From: JAKAGZ01 sp964412105
GTDB lineage: Bacteria > Bacteroidota > Ignavibacteria > Ignavibacteriales > Ignavibacteriaceae
Length of the DNA stretch: 64,000 nucleotides
Direction of reading: 5' to 3'
Assembly: GCA_964412105.1 (NCBI GenBank)
Contig: CAYPNM010000010.1
Location: 1-64,000 of the forward strand
Made by a program: the position numbers and the translations under genes
Notes under the pieces: generated by a model
The model's database searches: none
Seen by the model: the letters and a program-made list of their open reading frames with translations, nothing else
Told to the model about the DNA's origin: nothing
Shown: positions 35,868 through 44,537 of the stretch, one piece after another
Position numbering within the stretch: the first letter of the stretch is position 1
Layout: each line of letters starts with the position of its first letter

Positions 35868-37064
35868 TTATTTCTTGGTATAGAAAATTAATAATCGTGG
35901 TCTTTGCAATGCATTGGCAGCCCTGCTGCTTTTAAATGCATATATATCCATTCCATCTAAACCATAACGAGGCGTGAGAAGCAATCCTTGGTTCATTTTA
36001 TATGTGACCCACTTCTGCACAAATAAAGTAATATCACCTTCGTATGTCGATGAATCAACCTGCGTAATAGTTACATACGACATTGTGGAATCGATTATTT
36101 TGGATGCACTATCCGCAATATTGTAACACAATATATCTGAGTTAAATACGGTTCCATTAACTGTATTTGCTTTATCAACAGTAAGAAGCAATTTTGCTTG
36201 GTTAATAATAGAACCTTTAGGAATAGTTGATAAATCAAATGCAACTCTGGCCTGACCAACAAGGGCTGGCTGCAAATAAATGTCCTGCGCTCCTGTTACA
36301 ACATTCCCGGATAAAATGCTTACATCATTAAGAATATCAAAATATAATGTATCTGCAATTACTCCTAATTTATTTAGAACTACCACCAAAGCAGGTTTGT
36401 AAGAGGATGAAACAGAACCAAATCCCCAAACAGTATTTCCGGAGGAGCCTGGTTTCAAATAGATTCCATTATCCTGAATACTATTTGCATAATTTTTAAT
36501 TTCGTTTTGTATTGTCGAACCATTAATGTGAACTTTGAAAATATTTGTTGAATCAGTAGCAAGGTCTTTTTGTCCGCTGACATCATTATTATCATATGAA
36601 AAAGCATTAAGGCTATCAGAAGTAAACCCTGATGATGTCCATGATGTATTAATCGGGTAGGCACCAAAGTCCAATTGATTGACTAACGTATCTCCAAATG
36701 CATATGTTCTTAGAAAAACAATCCAGCTGTCAGCAACCACTGCATTTCCATTCAACACTTCGGCTTTATCCGTATCCGAAATTGTCGAGTAATTAAAACG
36801 CATTAAAATAGAGGCCTGCTGTATATTTCCGGAATTAGTTTTATAATTTCCTAGCATTAAAGTATTAGCTGCACCTGTTTCAATTACAGTCTTAAAAGAT
36901 GCTGAGTTCTGGTTTAACCCAGCCACATAAGAATCTAAGTTTACTAGATTAATTTGATCAGGACCAAGCAAACCGGAATTAAAATCTCTGGGATTCTCTT
37001 TGCAGGAATAAAAAATAATTGCAATAAAAGAGAACAATACTATTAAAATCTTTCTTATAAACAA
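35868..37064 (-). CDS. Lipoprotein with DNRLRE-like repeats
   Basis: A 398-residue lipoprotein: the lipobox IIFYSC gives acylated Cys at residue 20. It starts at a TTG directly after the gmhB stop; only this start yields the signal peptide. The body has two similar halves with segments such as ASILMRFNYS / ARVAFDLSTIPKGS and later KPALVVVLN / RPRLLIFYT. This fits tandem DNRLRE-type beta domains found in surface proteins. The function is unknown. Confidence 0.7.
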   Translation of the reverse strand: MFIRKILIVLFSFIAIIFYSCKENPRDFNSGLLGPDQINLVNLDSYVAGLNQNSASFKTVIETGAANTLMLGNYKTNSGNIQQASILMRFNYSTISDTDKAEVLNGNAVVADSWIVFLRTYAFGDTLVNQLDFGAYPINTSWTSSGFTSDSLNAFSYDNNDVSGQKDLATDSTNIFKVHINGSTIQNEIKNYANSIQDNGIYLKPGSSGNTVWGFGSVSSSYKPALVVVLNKLGVIADTLYFDILNDVSILSGNVVTGAQDIYLQPALVGQARVAFDLSTIPKGSIINQAKLLLTVDKANTVNGTVFNSDILCYNIADSASKIIDSTMSYVTITQVDSSTYEGDITLFVQKWVTYKMNQGLLLTPRYGLDGMDIYAFKSSRAANALQRPRLLIFYTKK

Positions 37065-37640
37065 TTAGGTAACTCCAATAAAATCTTTTTGAATGATTTT
37101 GTTTACTTCCAACATATTTTGAGCAACAAAAGTTGGAAAATTATTCTGATTTTGCAACACAGAAAGACTTTCCTCTCCATATCCGGTTTTTATCAAAATA
37201 GTTTTAACTCCGGCATTTTTTCCACATTCTATGTCGCTTACCGAATCACCAACTAGAAAAGAATGGCTTAGATCAATATTAAAATCTTTTGCGGCTTTGA
37301 AGACCATTTCAGGAGAAGGTTTTCTGCAAGAACAGTCTTTTTTTTCACTAAAATCAGGGTGATGAGGACAATAGTAGAATGCATCAATTGCCACTCCGCT
37401 TTCAGCCAATACTGTATTTATTTTTTTGTTTACAGATTGCACCATCTCATCAGTTAATATGCCCCGCGCTATTCCCGACTGGTTTGATATAACGATAAGT
37501 TTAGGATTTAGCTTTTTCTTAAGGTCTGATAATGCTTTTCCGATATCAGGGTAAAGCTTAAGAGAATCAGGATCGCCCAAATATCCAGGATCCTCATTTA
37601 AAGTCCCATCTCTATCAAAAAAAACTGCGAAATTACCCAT
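37065..37640 (-). CDS. gmhB: D-glycero-D-manno-heptose 1,7-bisphosphate 7-phosphatase
   Basis: A HAD phosphatase of 191 residues. The nucleophile motif is FFDRDGTLNED with D9 and D11. ISNQSG and the zinc-binding CPHHPDFSEKKDCSCRKPSP are the family hallmark, and GDSVSDIECG is motif III. It makes the heptose phosphate used for lipopolysaccharide core, or could be a histidinol-phosphatase relative. Its start overlaps the glgA stop by 1 nt (TAATG). Confidence 0.88.
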   Translation of the reverse strand: MGNFAVFFDRDGTLNEDPGYLGDPDSLKLYPDIGKALSDLKKKLNPKLIVISNQSGIARGILTDEMVQSVNKKINTVLAESGVAIDAFYYCPHHPDFSEKKDCSCRKPSPEMVFKAAKDFNIDLSHSFLVGDSVSDIECGKNAGVKTILIKTGYGEESLSVLQNQNNFPTFVAQNMLEVNKIIQKDFIGVT

Positions 37641-39130
37641 TAGTTATTAATAACTGTCTTGTATAATTCCACATATTTTTTAGCAGAAGAGTTCCAGCTA
37701 AAATCAGATTTCATTCCATTTTTAATAATTCTTTTCCACTCTTCCTTGTTTTGAAAGATTTTGAGAGCTTTTTTAATTTCTTTCAGCATTTCTTCGGCAT
37801 TATATTTTTTAAACATAAAGCCATTAGCTTCACTCTTATTTTTATCATAACTTTTCACTGTATCAGCAAGTCCCCCAGTCTCTCTAACAACCGGAACTGT
37901 ACCATACATCAGGCTGTACATCTGATTTAATCCACAGGGTTCATACCTTGAAGGCATTAAAAATATATCTGCCCCTGCTTCAATAAGGTGCGCTAATTCG
38001 TCATTAAATCCTAAATAACAGGCAAATTTATTCGAATATTTTCTTGCTGTTTTCTCAAACAGCAAATGATATTTTTTGTCTCCGGTTCCTAGAAGCACCA
38101 TCTGAATATTCAATTTCATTAATGAAGGCAAAACCTTGCTTATCAAATCAACTCCTTTAGAATCGTACAGCCTTGATACAACTCCTATAAGCGGAACATT
38201 TTCATCATATTTAAATCCAAATTTTTCTGTTAATTCCTTCTTATTCAGATATTTGCTTTCAAAATTTTTTGGAGAATATTTTTTGGGAATAAGTTTATCC
38301 TTCTCAGGATTCCAAATCCTTGTATCTATGCCATTTACAATCCCATATAGATCATTCTTCCTTTTTGCAAGAACTTTTTTCAAACCGGCGCCATATTTAT
38401 CATCTGTTCTTATTTCATTGGCATAAGTTTTACTTACAGTATTTATTACATCCGCAAAAATTAAACCGCTTTTCATAAAGTTAATTTTACCTTTATTCAA
38501 AATTCCCTTTTCACTATTTAATTCATCAGGCAATCCCAATTTGTTAAAGGTAGATTTAGCAAATTCACCCTGGTAAGCAATATTATGTATAGTAAACAAT
38601 GTCTTGAATTTTGAAAATTGAGGGTCGCTATTATAAACTTTCTTCAAATAAGCTGGAATAAGTCCACATTGCCAATCGTTACAGTGAATTACATCAGGAA
38701 TCCAGCCAAGCCTTGATATTAATTCAAAAACAGAATTTGCCAGCAAGGTAAATCTTTCTTCATTATCCGGGTAATCCTTTCCTGACATCGGATCAATGTA
38801 AAGGCTATTTCTGCTTCCAAAATATTCATGATTATCCAGAAAATATATTTGAACTCTGACTTTCTGGCCAGGAAGAAAACACGACTTCAATGAAAAAACA
38901 ACATCTTTACTTCCGATTTTGATCATAATATCCTTCAAGCGAACGACTTCGTGAATTTTGAATTTTCTCTCATCAACTGCTCCATACTTAGGAACAACAA
39001 TTCGAACTTCGTGTCCCATTTCAGCAAGCATTTGAGGTAATGCCGATGATACATCAGCTAATCCTCCTGTTTTTACAAAAGGAACTACCTCTGAGGTTAT
39101 AAAAAGAATTTTTAGTTTTTTGGATGACAT
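37640..39130 (-). CDS. glgA: Glycogen synthase
   Basis: A GT5 glycosyltransferase of 496 residues that extends alpha-1,4-glucan from ADP-glucose. The N-terminal KTGGLADVSSALP (K20 binds the sugar nucleotide), the central GVVSRLYDSKGVDL and the C-terminal MPSRYEPCGLNQMY and ETGGLADTV segments are all present. It is the first gene of a minus-strand run with gmhB and envelope genes. No glgB, glgC or glgP is in the window. Confidence 0.95.
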   Translation of the reverse strand: MSSKKLKILFITSEVVPFVKTGGLADVSSALPQMLAEMGHEVRIVVPKYGAVDERKFKIHEVVRLKDIMIKIGSKDVVFSLKSCFLPGQKVRVQIYFLDNHEYFGSRNSLYIDPMSGKDYPDNEERFTLLANSVFELISRLGWIPDVIHCNDWQCGLIPAYLKKVYNSDPQFSKFKTLFTIHNIAYQGEFAKSTFNKLGLPDELNSEKGILNKGKINFMKSGLIFADVINTVSKTYANEIRTDDKYGAGLKKVLAKRKNDLYGIVNGIDTRIWNPEKDKLIPKKYSPKNFESKYLNKKELTEKFGFKYDENVPLIGVVSRLYDSKGVDLISKVLPSLMKLNIQMVLLGTGDKKYHLLFEKTARKYSNKFACYLGFNDELAHLIEAGADIFLMPSRYEPCGLNQMYSLMYGTVPVVRETGGLADTVKSYDKNKSEANGFMFKKYNAEEMLKEIKKALKIFQNKEEWKRIIKNGMKSDFSWNSSAKKYVELYKTVINN

Positions 39131-39220
39131 TTTGGATAGACAATTATTTTTAATGAATATTACAATTTAAGAAAAAAATAGCTTTTTCTCAAAGAAAACT
39201 TTAACTCAAGGTTACAAGCG

Positions 39221-39257
39221 CAGATATTTTCAGTGCTTTTATACATCAAAATATCTG
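39221..39257. promoter_or_regulatory. Inverted repeat between glgA and the SPOR gene
   Basis: A 10-bp perfect inverted repeat (39221-39230 with 39248-39257) separated by 17 bases lies in the divergent spacer. It is AT-rich, with no T tract after it on either strand. It could be an operator, or a chance palindrome. Confidence 0.3.
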
Positions 39258-39353
39258 GCCGCTGCTTATGAGCATTTTGCAATAATTTTTGGACTATTAC
39301 TTTTAGTAATCTGTTATTAATCATATATTATAGCTTAAATTCCAACTTTTATT

Positions 39354-39884
39354 ATGATTCATTCAAAAGCAATAATAAAAAGCATTGTGGGCTTTATTGT
39401 AATTTTCTCTATTGGTTGCGCTTCATCAACAGATTCAAGATTTGGCAGTAATACAACGGAAACAAGTGGTAACAAGCATGAGAAAATTTTGCGCGAAGAT
39501 ATAGATATTTCCAAATATAAAACCAGGATTGATTTTGGAGATAATTCCAGACAGATTAACACGGATTTGATTAAAGCCTGGTACGATTATCCGTTAAAAA
39601 TTGACACCAGCGTTGGTCCACCAACAATTATAAATACTGTAAATGGTTATAGAGTCAGAGTTTTGTCTACGGAAAACCTAAACGAAGCCGATAGCTTGCG
39701 CAATGAACTGTATAACAAAACAAATCAAAAACAGATATATATTATTTTTGATCCCCCATTTTACCGCATAGAAATTGGAGATTTTACTGATATCTCATCA
39801 GCTCGCTATCTTAGATTCAAGCTTAACCAAATTGGTTACAATGAAGCTAGAGTAGTTGGTGAAAAAGTAAACATTTATAAATAA
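39354..39884 (+). CDS. SPOR-domain lipoprotein
   Basis: A 176-residue lipoprotein: the lipobox FSIGC gives Cys at residue 22. The C-terminal 75 residues (GYRVRVLSTENLNEADSLRNEL ... YRIEIGDFTDISSARYLRFKL) form a SPOR domain, which binds denuded peptidoglycan glycans. A role in cell division or envelope shape is therefore likely. It is followed at 17 bp by hutI, though no functional link is apparent. Confidence 0.85.
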   Translation: MIHSKAIIKSIVGFIVIFSIGCASSTDSRFGSNTTETSGNKHEKILREDIDISKYKTRIDFGDNSRQINTDLIKAWYDYPLKIDTSVGPPTIINTVNGYRVRVLSTENLNEADSLRNELYNKTNQKQIYIIFDPPFYRIEIGDFTDISSARYLRFKLNQIGYNEARVVGEKVNIYK

Positions 39885-39901
39885 AAAACTATTGTCCGGA
39901 A

Positions 39902-41158
39902 ATGATTACACTGCTTCTGCACCCTTCCCAAATCATAACTGTAGACACTAAAGGAAAAAATGTAAAAAGAGGCGATGATCTCCAGGATCTATCTGTTTTG
40001 TATGACCATTCCCTTCTGATAGAAGACACCGTTATCAAGGATTTCATTCCTGATTCCTCAGTAGACAAAATTAAGGCTGATAAAATTATTGAGTCAGAAA
40101 ACAGGATTATTTTGCCAGGACTGGTCGAATGTCATACTCACACAGCATTCGCCGGCTCCAGAGCGGATGAATTCCGTCAAAGATTAAATGGAATTCACTA
40201 TGAAGAAATTGCCAGAGCAGGGGGTGGAATAAACACTACTGTCACTGCTGTAAGAAATTTAACATTTGATGAACTGGTAAAGATAATTTCTCCTAAAGTT
40301 AAAAATTTCGTCTCACAGGGAGTAACAACACTTGAGATTAAAAGCGGTTATGGCTTAGATTTTGAAAACGAAATTAAACTTCTCAAGGTAATTAAATACT
40401 TGAATGAAATTTTTCAGATTGATATAGTACCTACGTTCCTTGGAGCACATACTATCCCGAAAGATTTTGCTGATGATCGTGAAGGTTACATAAATCTTAT
40501 AATTAAGAAAATGATCCCGTATATATCTCAAAATAAACTTGCTACCTTCTGTGATGGTTTTTGCGAAAAGACAGCATTTTCGGCAAAAGAAATTGACAAG
40601 ATATTTGCAGCCGCATTAGAATCTGGCTTCGGATTAAGATTACACACTGATCAATTTAACTCAATTGGTGGAATTGACGTTGCCTTAAAATATAATGCTG
40701 CAAGTGTGGACCATCTCGAGGTATTGCAAAAAAATGACTATAAAAAGTTGGGTGATAGTGATACTGTTGCCGTCCTTTTGCCTGGAGTTTCATTTTTTCT
40801 AAATTATCAGTTTGCACCTGCAAGAGAATTGATAAATAATAATGCAATTGTAGCGCTGGCCACTGATTATAATCCTGGTTCTTCTCATATTTCTAATTTA
40901 TCATTCATAATGAGCCTGGCAGCATTAAAAATGCAAATGACAATTGAAGAAACGATTTCGGCAGTAACTATTAATTCGGCCAAAGTGTTGAATCTAAGTC
41001 AGGATAGAGGCAGTTTAGAACTCGGGAAAAGGGCCGACATTGCAATTTTTGATACTAAGGATTTTTCAGATATAGTCTACAGTATCGGGGAAAACCTTAA
41101 TTATATTACTATTAAAAATGGAAATATAACTTATGAATCAGACGGAGTTAAAAAATGA
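39902..41158 (+). CDS. hutI: Imidazolonepropionase
   Basis: An amidohydrolase opening the imidazolone ring in histidine degradation to give formiminoglutamate. The metal ligands are H78 and H80 in VECHTHTAF, followed by AGSRADEFRQRL, ARAGGGI, LEIKSGYGL and, near the end, ATDYNPGSS. The length of 418 residues is normal. The ATG of ftcD overlaps its stop by 4 bp. The first two pathway genes, hutH and hutU, are not in the window. Confidence 0.95.
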   Translation: MITLLLHPSQIITVDTKGKNVKRGDDLQDLSVLYDHSLLIEDTVIKDFIPDSSVDKIKADKIIESENRIILPGLVECHTHTAFAGSRADEFRQRLNGIHYEEIARAGGGINTTVTAVRNLTFDELVKIISPKVKNFVSQGVTTLEIKSGYGLDFENEIKLLKVIKYLNEIFQIDIVPTFLGAHTIPKDFADDREGYINLIIKKMIPYISQNKLATFCDGFCEKTAFSAKEIDKIFAAALESGFGLRLHTDQFNSIGGIDVALKYNAASVDHLEVLQKNDYKKLGDSDTVAVLLPGVSFFLNYQFAPARELINNNAIVALATDYNPGSSHISNLSFIMSLAALKMQMTIEETISAVTINSAKVLNLSQDRGSLELGKRADIAIFDTKDFSDIVYSIGENLNYITIKNGNITYESDGVKK

Positions 41159-42177
41159 AAATTATTGAGTGTGTCCCAAACTTTAGTGAGGGACAAAACG
41201 AATTAACTTTCAGGGCTATAATCGACGCTATAAGTAACACACAAGGCGTTAAATTTTTAAATTTAGAACCTGATGCTGATTATAACAGGGTTGTTGTTAC
41301 AATGGCCGGTGATGAGGAAGGAATTGTTAATGGTGCCGTAAATGCCTGTAAAGCTGCAGCTGAATTTATTGATATGAGAATACACAAAGGTGAACACCCA
41401 AGATTAGGTGCAATAGACGTCGTCCCTTTTGTCCCGGTTAAAAATGTTACTATGAATGATTGTGTAAAACTTTCTGAGAATTTCGGAAGAAAAATATCAG
41501 CAGAATTGAATGTCCCGGTATATTTATATGAAGCTGCCGCTAGAAGCCCTGAAAGAAAAAGTTTGAGCGACATTCGTAAAGGAGAATATGAAGGCTTGAA
41601 GGAAAAATTGTCAAATCCTGAATGGAAACCAGATTTTGGAGTTGCTGAGTTTAACCCGAAGCTGGGAGCTATTGTTACAGGTGCAAGATTCTTTTTGATA
41701 GCATATAATGTAAATATAAAATCAACTGATGTGAAATTTGCTAAGGAAATTGCGGAGACTTTACGAGAATCAGGGACAGTTAAACGTGATGCAGAAGGTA
41801 AAGCAATAAAGCTCGATGGGAAAAGTGTAAGAATCCCGGGTAGATTAAAAGAGGTAAAAGGTATGGGGGTCTCACTGGAAAAATATAATATTACACAAGT
41901 CTCGATGAATTTAACTAACTATGAAATAACACCAATTCATGTTGCATTTGAAGAAGTAAAAAAAGAAGCTGCTAAAATAGGAGTGGAAGTTGACGGGAGC
42001 GAAATAGTGGGCTTGGTTCCTCTGGAAGCTCTTTTGCTTGCAGGGAAATTTTACTCAAACGGCAAAGAAACCAGCGAAGAAAAATTAGTTAGTCTCGCAA
42101 TTGAAAAACTTGGTTTAAGCACTTTAAATTTTTTTGATAAAAACAATAAAGTTATCGATTATATGTTACAAGGTTAA
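41155..42177 (+). CDS. ftcD: Glutamate formimidoyltransferase
   Basis: Transfers the formimino group from formiminoglutamate to tetrahydrofolate. The protein covers the N-terminal and central domains of FTCD. VPNFSEG at the start and H81 in GEHPRLGAIDVVPF (the catalytic His equivalent) are visible, then YEAAARSPERK. The cyclodeaminase part is encoded separately by the next gene, unlike the fused mammalian enzyme. The start is coupled to hutI by an ATGA overlap. Confidence 0.94.
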   Translation: MKIIECVPNFSEGQNELTFRAIIDAISNTQGVKFLNLEPDADYNRVVVTMAGDEEGIVNGAVNACKAAAEFIDMRIHKGEHPRLGAIDVVPFVPVKNVTMNDCVKLSENFGRKISAELNVPVYLYEAAARSPERKSLSDIRKGEYEGLKEKLSNPEWKPDFGVAEFNPKLGAIVTGARFFLIAYNVNIKSTDVKFAKEIAETLRESGTVKRDAEGKAIKLDGKSVRIPGRLKEVKGMGVSLEKYNITQVSMNLTNYEITPIHVAFEEVKKEAAKIGVEVDGSEIVGLVPLEALLLAGKFYSNGKETSEEKLVSLAIEKLGLSTLNFFDKNNKVIDYMLQG

Positions 42178-42209
42178 AAATTACTAACAACATCTCAACA
42201 GGAATATAA

Positions 42210-42842
42210 ATGGACTTAACAAAATCATTGAAAGACTATTTGCTAGAACTATCATCTAACTCACCTACTCCAGGAGGGGGAAATGTTTCCGCGCTTTCAG
42301 GTTCATTAGCATGTAACCTTGGAATAATGGTTTGCAACCTTACAATTGGAAAGAAAAAATATGCAGCTGTTGAGGAAGAGATGAAAGAAATAAAATCTAA
42401 ATTAGAAAATCTGAACAGCTCATTTCTTGATTTAGCTGCAAAAGATAATCTTGCATTTGATAAAGTAATGGAAGCATTTAGATTGCCCAAGGATTCTGAA
42501 GAACAAAAACAACTTAGATCTGAAAAAATTGAAGAGGCTACATTAGCTGCTGCTGTGGTTCCGTCGGAAGTTATATCAACTGCCAGAAAGGCTCTTCCTT
42601 ATATTCAAAGGGTTGCTGAGAAAGGTAATCAAAATTCTGTTTCAGACGCTGGGGTGGCGCTCTCATTACTATCGACCGCTGCTGAAGGAGCATTTTTGAA
42701 TGTTGTGATTAATTGCACCTCGCTTACAAATAAAACTGTCGGAAGAGAATTTATGAAGAAATCAGAGATTATTTATGATGAAGTAAAAAATATGTCCGGC
42801 AGTTTAATTGCAATTATAAAATCAAAATTAAATAATCCTTGA
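42210..42842 (+). CDS. fchA: Formimidoyltetrahydrofolate cyclodeaminase
   Basis: A 210-residue all-helical protein that releases ammonia from 5-formimino-THF to give methenyl-THF. TPGGGNVSALSGSLACNLG near residue 19 and SDAGVALSLLSTAAEGA near residue 148 are the family signatures. It is the last gene of the hutI-ftcD-fchA operon, which feeds one-carbon units from histidine into folate. It converges on the Ig-like lipoprotein gene with a 3-bp gap. Confidence 0.92.
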   Translation: MDLTKSLKDYLLELSSNSPTPGGGNVSALSGSLACNLGIMVCNLTIGKKKYAAVEEEMKEIKSKLENLNSSFLDLAAKDNLAFDKVMEAFRLPKDSEEQKQLRSEKIEEATLAAAVVPSEVISTARKALPYIQRVAEKGNQNSVSDAGVALSLLSTAAEGAFLNVVINCTSLTNKTVGREFMKKSEIIYDEVKNMSGSLIAIIKSKLNNP

Positions 42843-42845
42843 GTT

Positions 42846-44537
42846 TTAGTGGATTAAATCGAAGTTTATATCTGTTACAGTCCATCGCGGTTTTAGAGTA
42901 ATCTTAGAAGGATATACAAAAAAATTCTCTGCAGGGATAAATGGATAAACCGATCCGAAGGAATATTTACCGTTACCATCAGTATCATAATAGCACCATA
43001 GATTATAATTGCCAGGTTCTACCCTGACAAAATTAAATTTCCCATTCTTTTCAATCTTTTGACTGTATGATTCTTTCTCCCTGCCTATTCCCTGCAAAAC
43101 CAAAACCGGATTCTTGGAGATATCAAAACTTTTAATGTCTCCTGAAATTCCTGTAAAATCAATTCCCGAAATAGTTCTGAATTTATAGATATAAGTAGAA
43201 TCATAGCTATTCCCCGATGGATTTTTAAATTTGCTTAGATCGAGATTTATCCTGTAGTACTTAACTCTATCCAGATTTTGCTGAGGAACAATCACAAAGG
43301 ATGCATCATCTAAAAAATTGATGGAATAAGAGAATGAATTACCAAGAGTATCAGTTAATGTTATACCAGATTTTGCCAAAGTTTTATCAAAAGCATCTGT
43401 TAAATAAAATATAAATTTCTGCCCTTTAAAATCGGCATTACCAAAATTGTTTGGAGGGATGGATTTTAGAATGCCGGGCTTACTTGTATCTGCTCTGTCA
43501 CTAATTGTTAATCGAACATCATCATTTGTATACTCATTTCCGTATTCATCCTTAATAGTTTTTGCAAAGAGAAAAACTGCATCGGTTTGAGGTAATTCAT
43601 AAGGAATCCTTAAAACCATTTCTTCAGGTTTAGATGTACCTTTAAATGCATAACTTGGAATAATATCTCTGTTTGTAGTTGAATCGGCCAAAAAGAAGTT
43701 ACTGGCTGTTATTACAGTAGAATCAATTTCTTTGGTAAATCTAACAAGTACATGATAACGGTCGGTCATAGTTGCCGAGAGTAACCGAGCGGGTATAGTA
43801 TCTCTCTTGGTTAGCATAAAATTAATCCCGACTAATGCCGAATCACTTTTAGTTAGAATTACATCTGATGAAGGACAGCCATATTCATCCTGAGTGGGTT
43901 GATACAATAAATCTTTATATCGATCTCTTATTGCAAAAACCCGGTATTCCCCATCTGCTAAACCTGAAATTTTATAGGCACCATCACTTCCTGTCTGAGA
44001 GATATAATCCGGTTTATCAGTTAAAGGATCAATTACTTTTGTCCCTTTTATATAAGCAAAGATCAAAATCCCGTTGGGTTTTTCATCAAATACTTTACCG
44101 GATAGAGTCCCCCTATCAATATGATTACCTGTTGAGAATGTGAAGGTATATGATTCCTTCATCTTGTTTTTATTATGGTAATCTTCAAGATCGCTGCCTA
44201 TTGTGACAACATACGTCACATCCTTTTTTAAGGATTCAGGGAATTCTATATCTACGCTTTTACCGGTCCAGTCAAAATTAATTTTCCCATTTAGGGATGG
44301 TGATATAAAGAAAACATTATTTAGAGTACTTTTGGTAATGTACTTTGAAAATTCTAATTCAATATGATCATCATTGAACTTAGTTGTACCAGCAGCCGGA
44401 TATACAGATACTATTTCAGGTGGAGTTTTATCTATATCGCCGCCGCTTGGTGGGAGTTGGTTAGCACAGCCAGCAAGAAGCATTAACAATATAAATTCCA
44501 CAGTAATATTTATTTTCTTGATTGGGATCTTAGCCAT
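42846..44537 (-). CDS. Ig-like-domain outer-envelope lipoprotein
   Basis: A 563-residue lipoprotein: lipobox LLLAGC, acylated Cys near residue 24. PPSGGDIDKTPPEIVSVYP followed by a bacterial Ig-like (Big_5-type) domain is a conserved arrangement in Bacteroidota lipoproteins. A carboxypeptidase-regulatory-like repeat (GTLSGKVFDEKPNG, about residue 140) and further beta domains follow. The function is unknown, probably at the cell surface. Its start overlaps the end of the mltG gene by 28 bp. Confidence 0.8.
   Translation of the reverse strand: MAKIPIKKINITVEFILLMLLAGCANQLPPSGGDIDKTPPEIVSVYPAAGTTKFNDDHIELEFSKYITKSTLNNVFFISPSLNGKINFDWTGKSVDIEFPESLKKDVTYVVTIGSDLEDYHNKNKMKESYTFTFSTGNHIDRGTLSGKVFDEKPNGILIFAYIKGTKVIDPLTDKPDYISQTGSDGAYKISGLADGEYRVFAIRDRYKDLLYQPTQDEYGCPSSDVILTKSDSALVGINFMLTKRDTIPARLLSATMTDRYHVLVRFTKEIDSTVITASNFFLADSTTNRDIIPSYAFKGTSKPEEMVLRIPYELPQTDAVFLFAKTIKDEYGNEYTNDDVRLTISDRADTSKPGILKSIPPNNFGNADFKGQKFIFYLTDAFDKTLAKSGITLTDTLGNSFSYSINFLDDASFVIVPQQNLDRVKYYRINLDLSKFKNPSGNSYDSTYIYKFRTISGIDFTGISGDIKSFDISKNPVLVLQGIGREKESYSQKIEKNGKFNFVRVEPGNYNLWCYYDTDGNGKYSFGSVYPFIPAENFFVYPSKITLKPRWTVTDINFDLIH

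Noticed and set aside
39902..42842. hutI-ftcD-fchA as an odd partial pathway
   Set aside because: Separate placement of hutH and hutU is common, and separate ftcD and fchA genes are normal in bacteria, so I do not treat it as a novelty.
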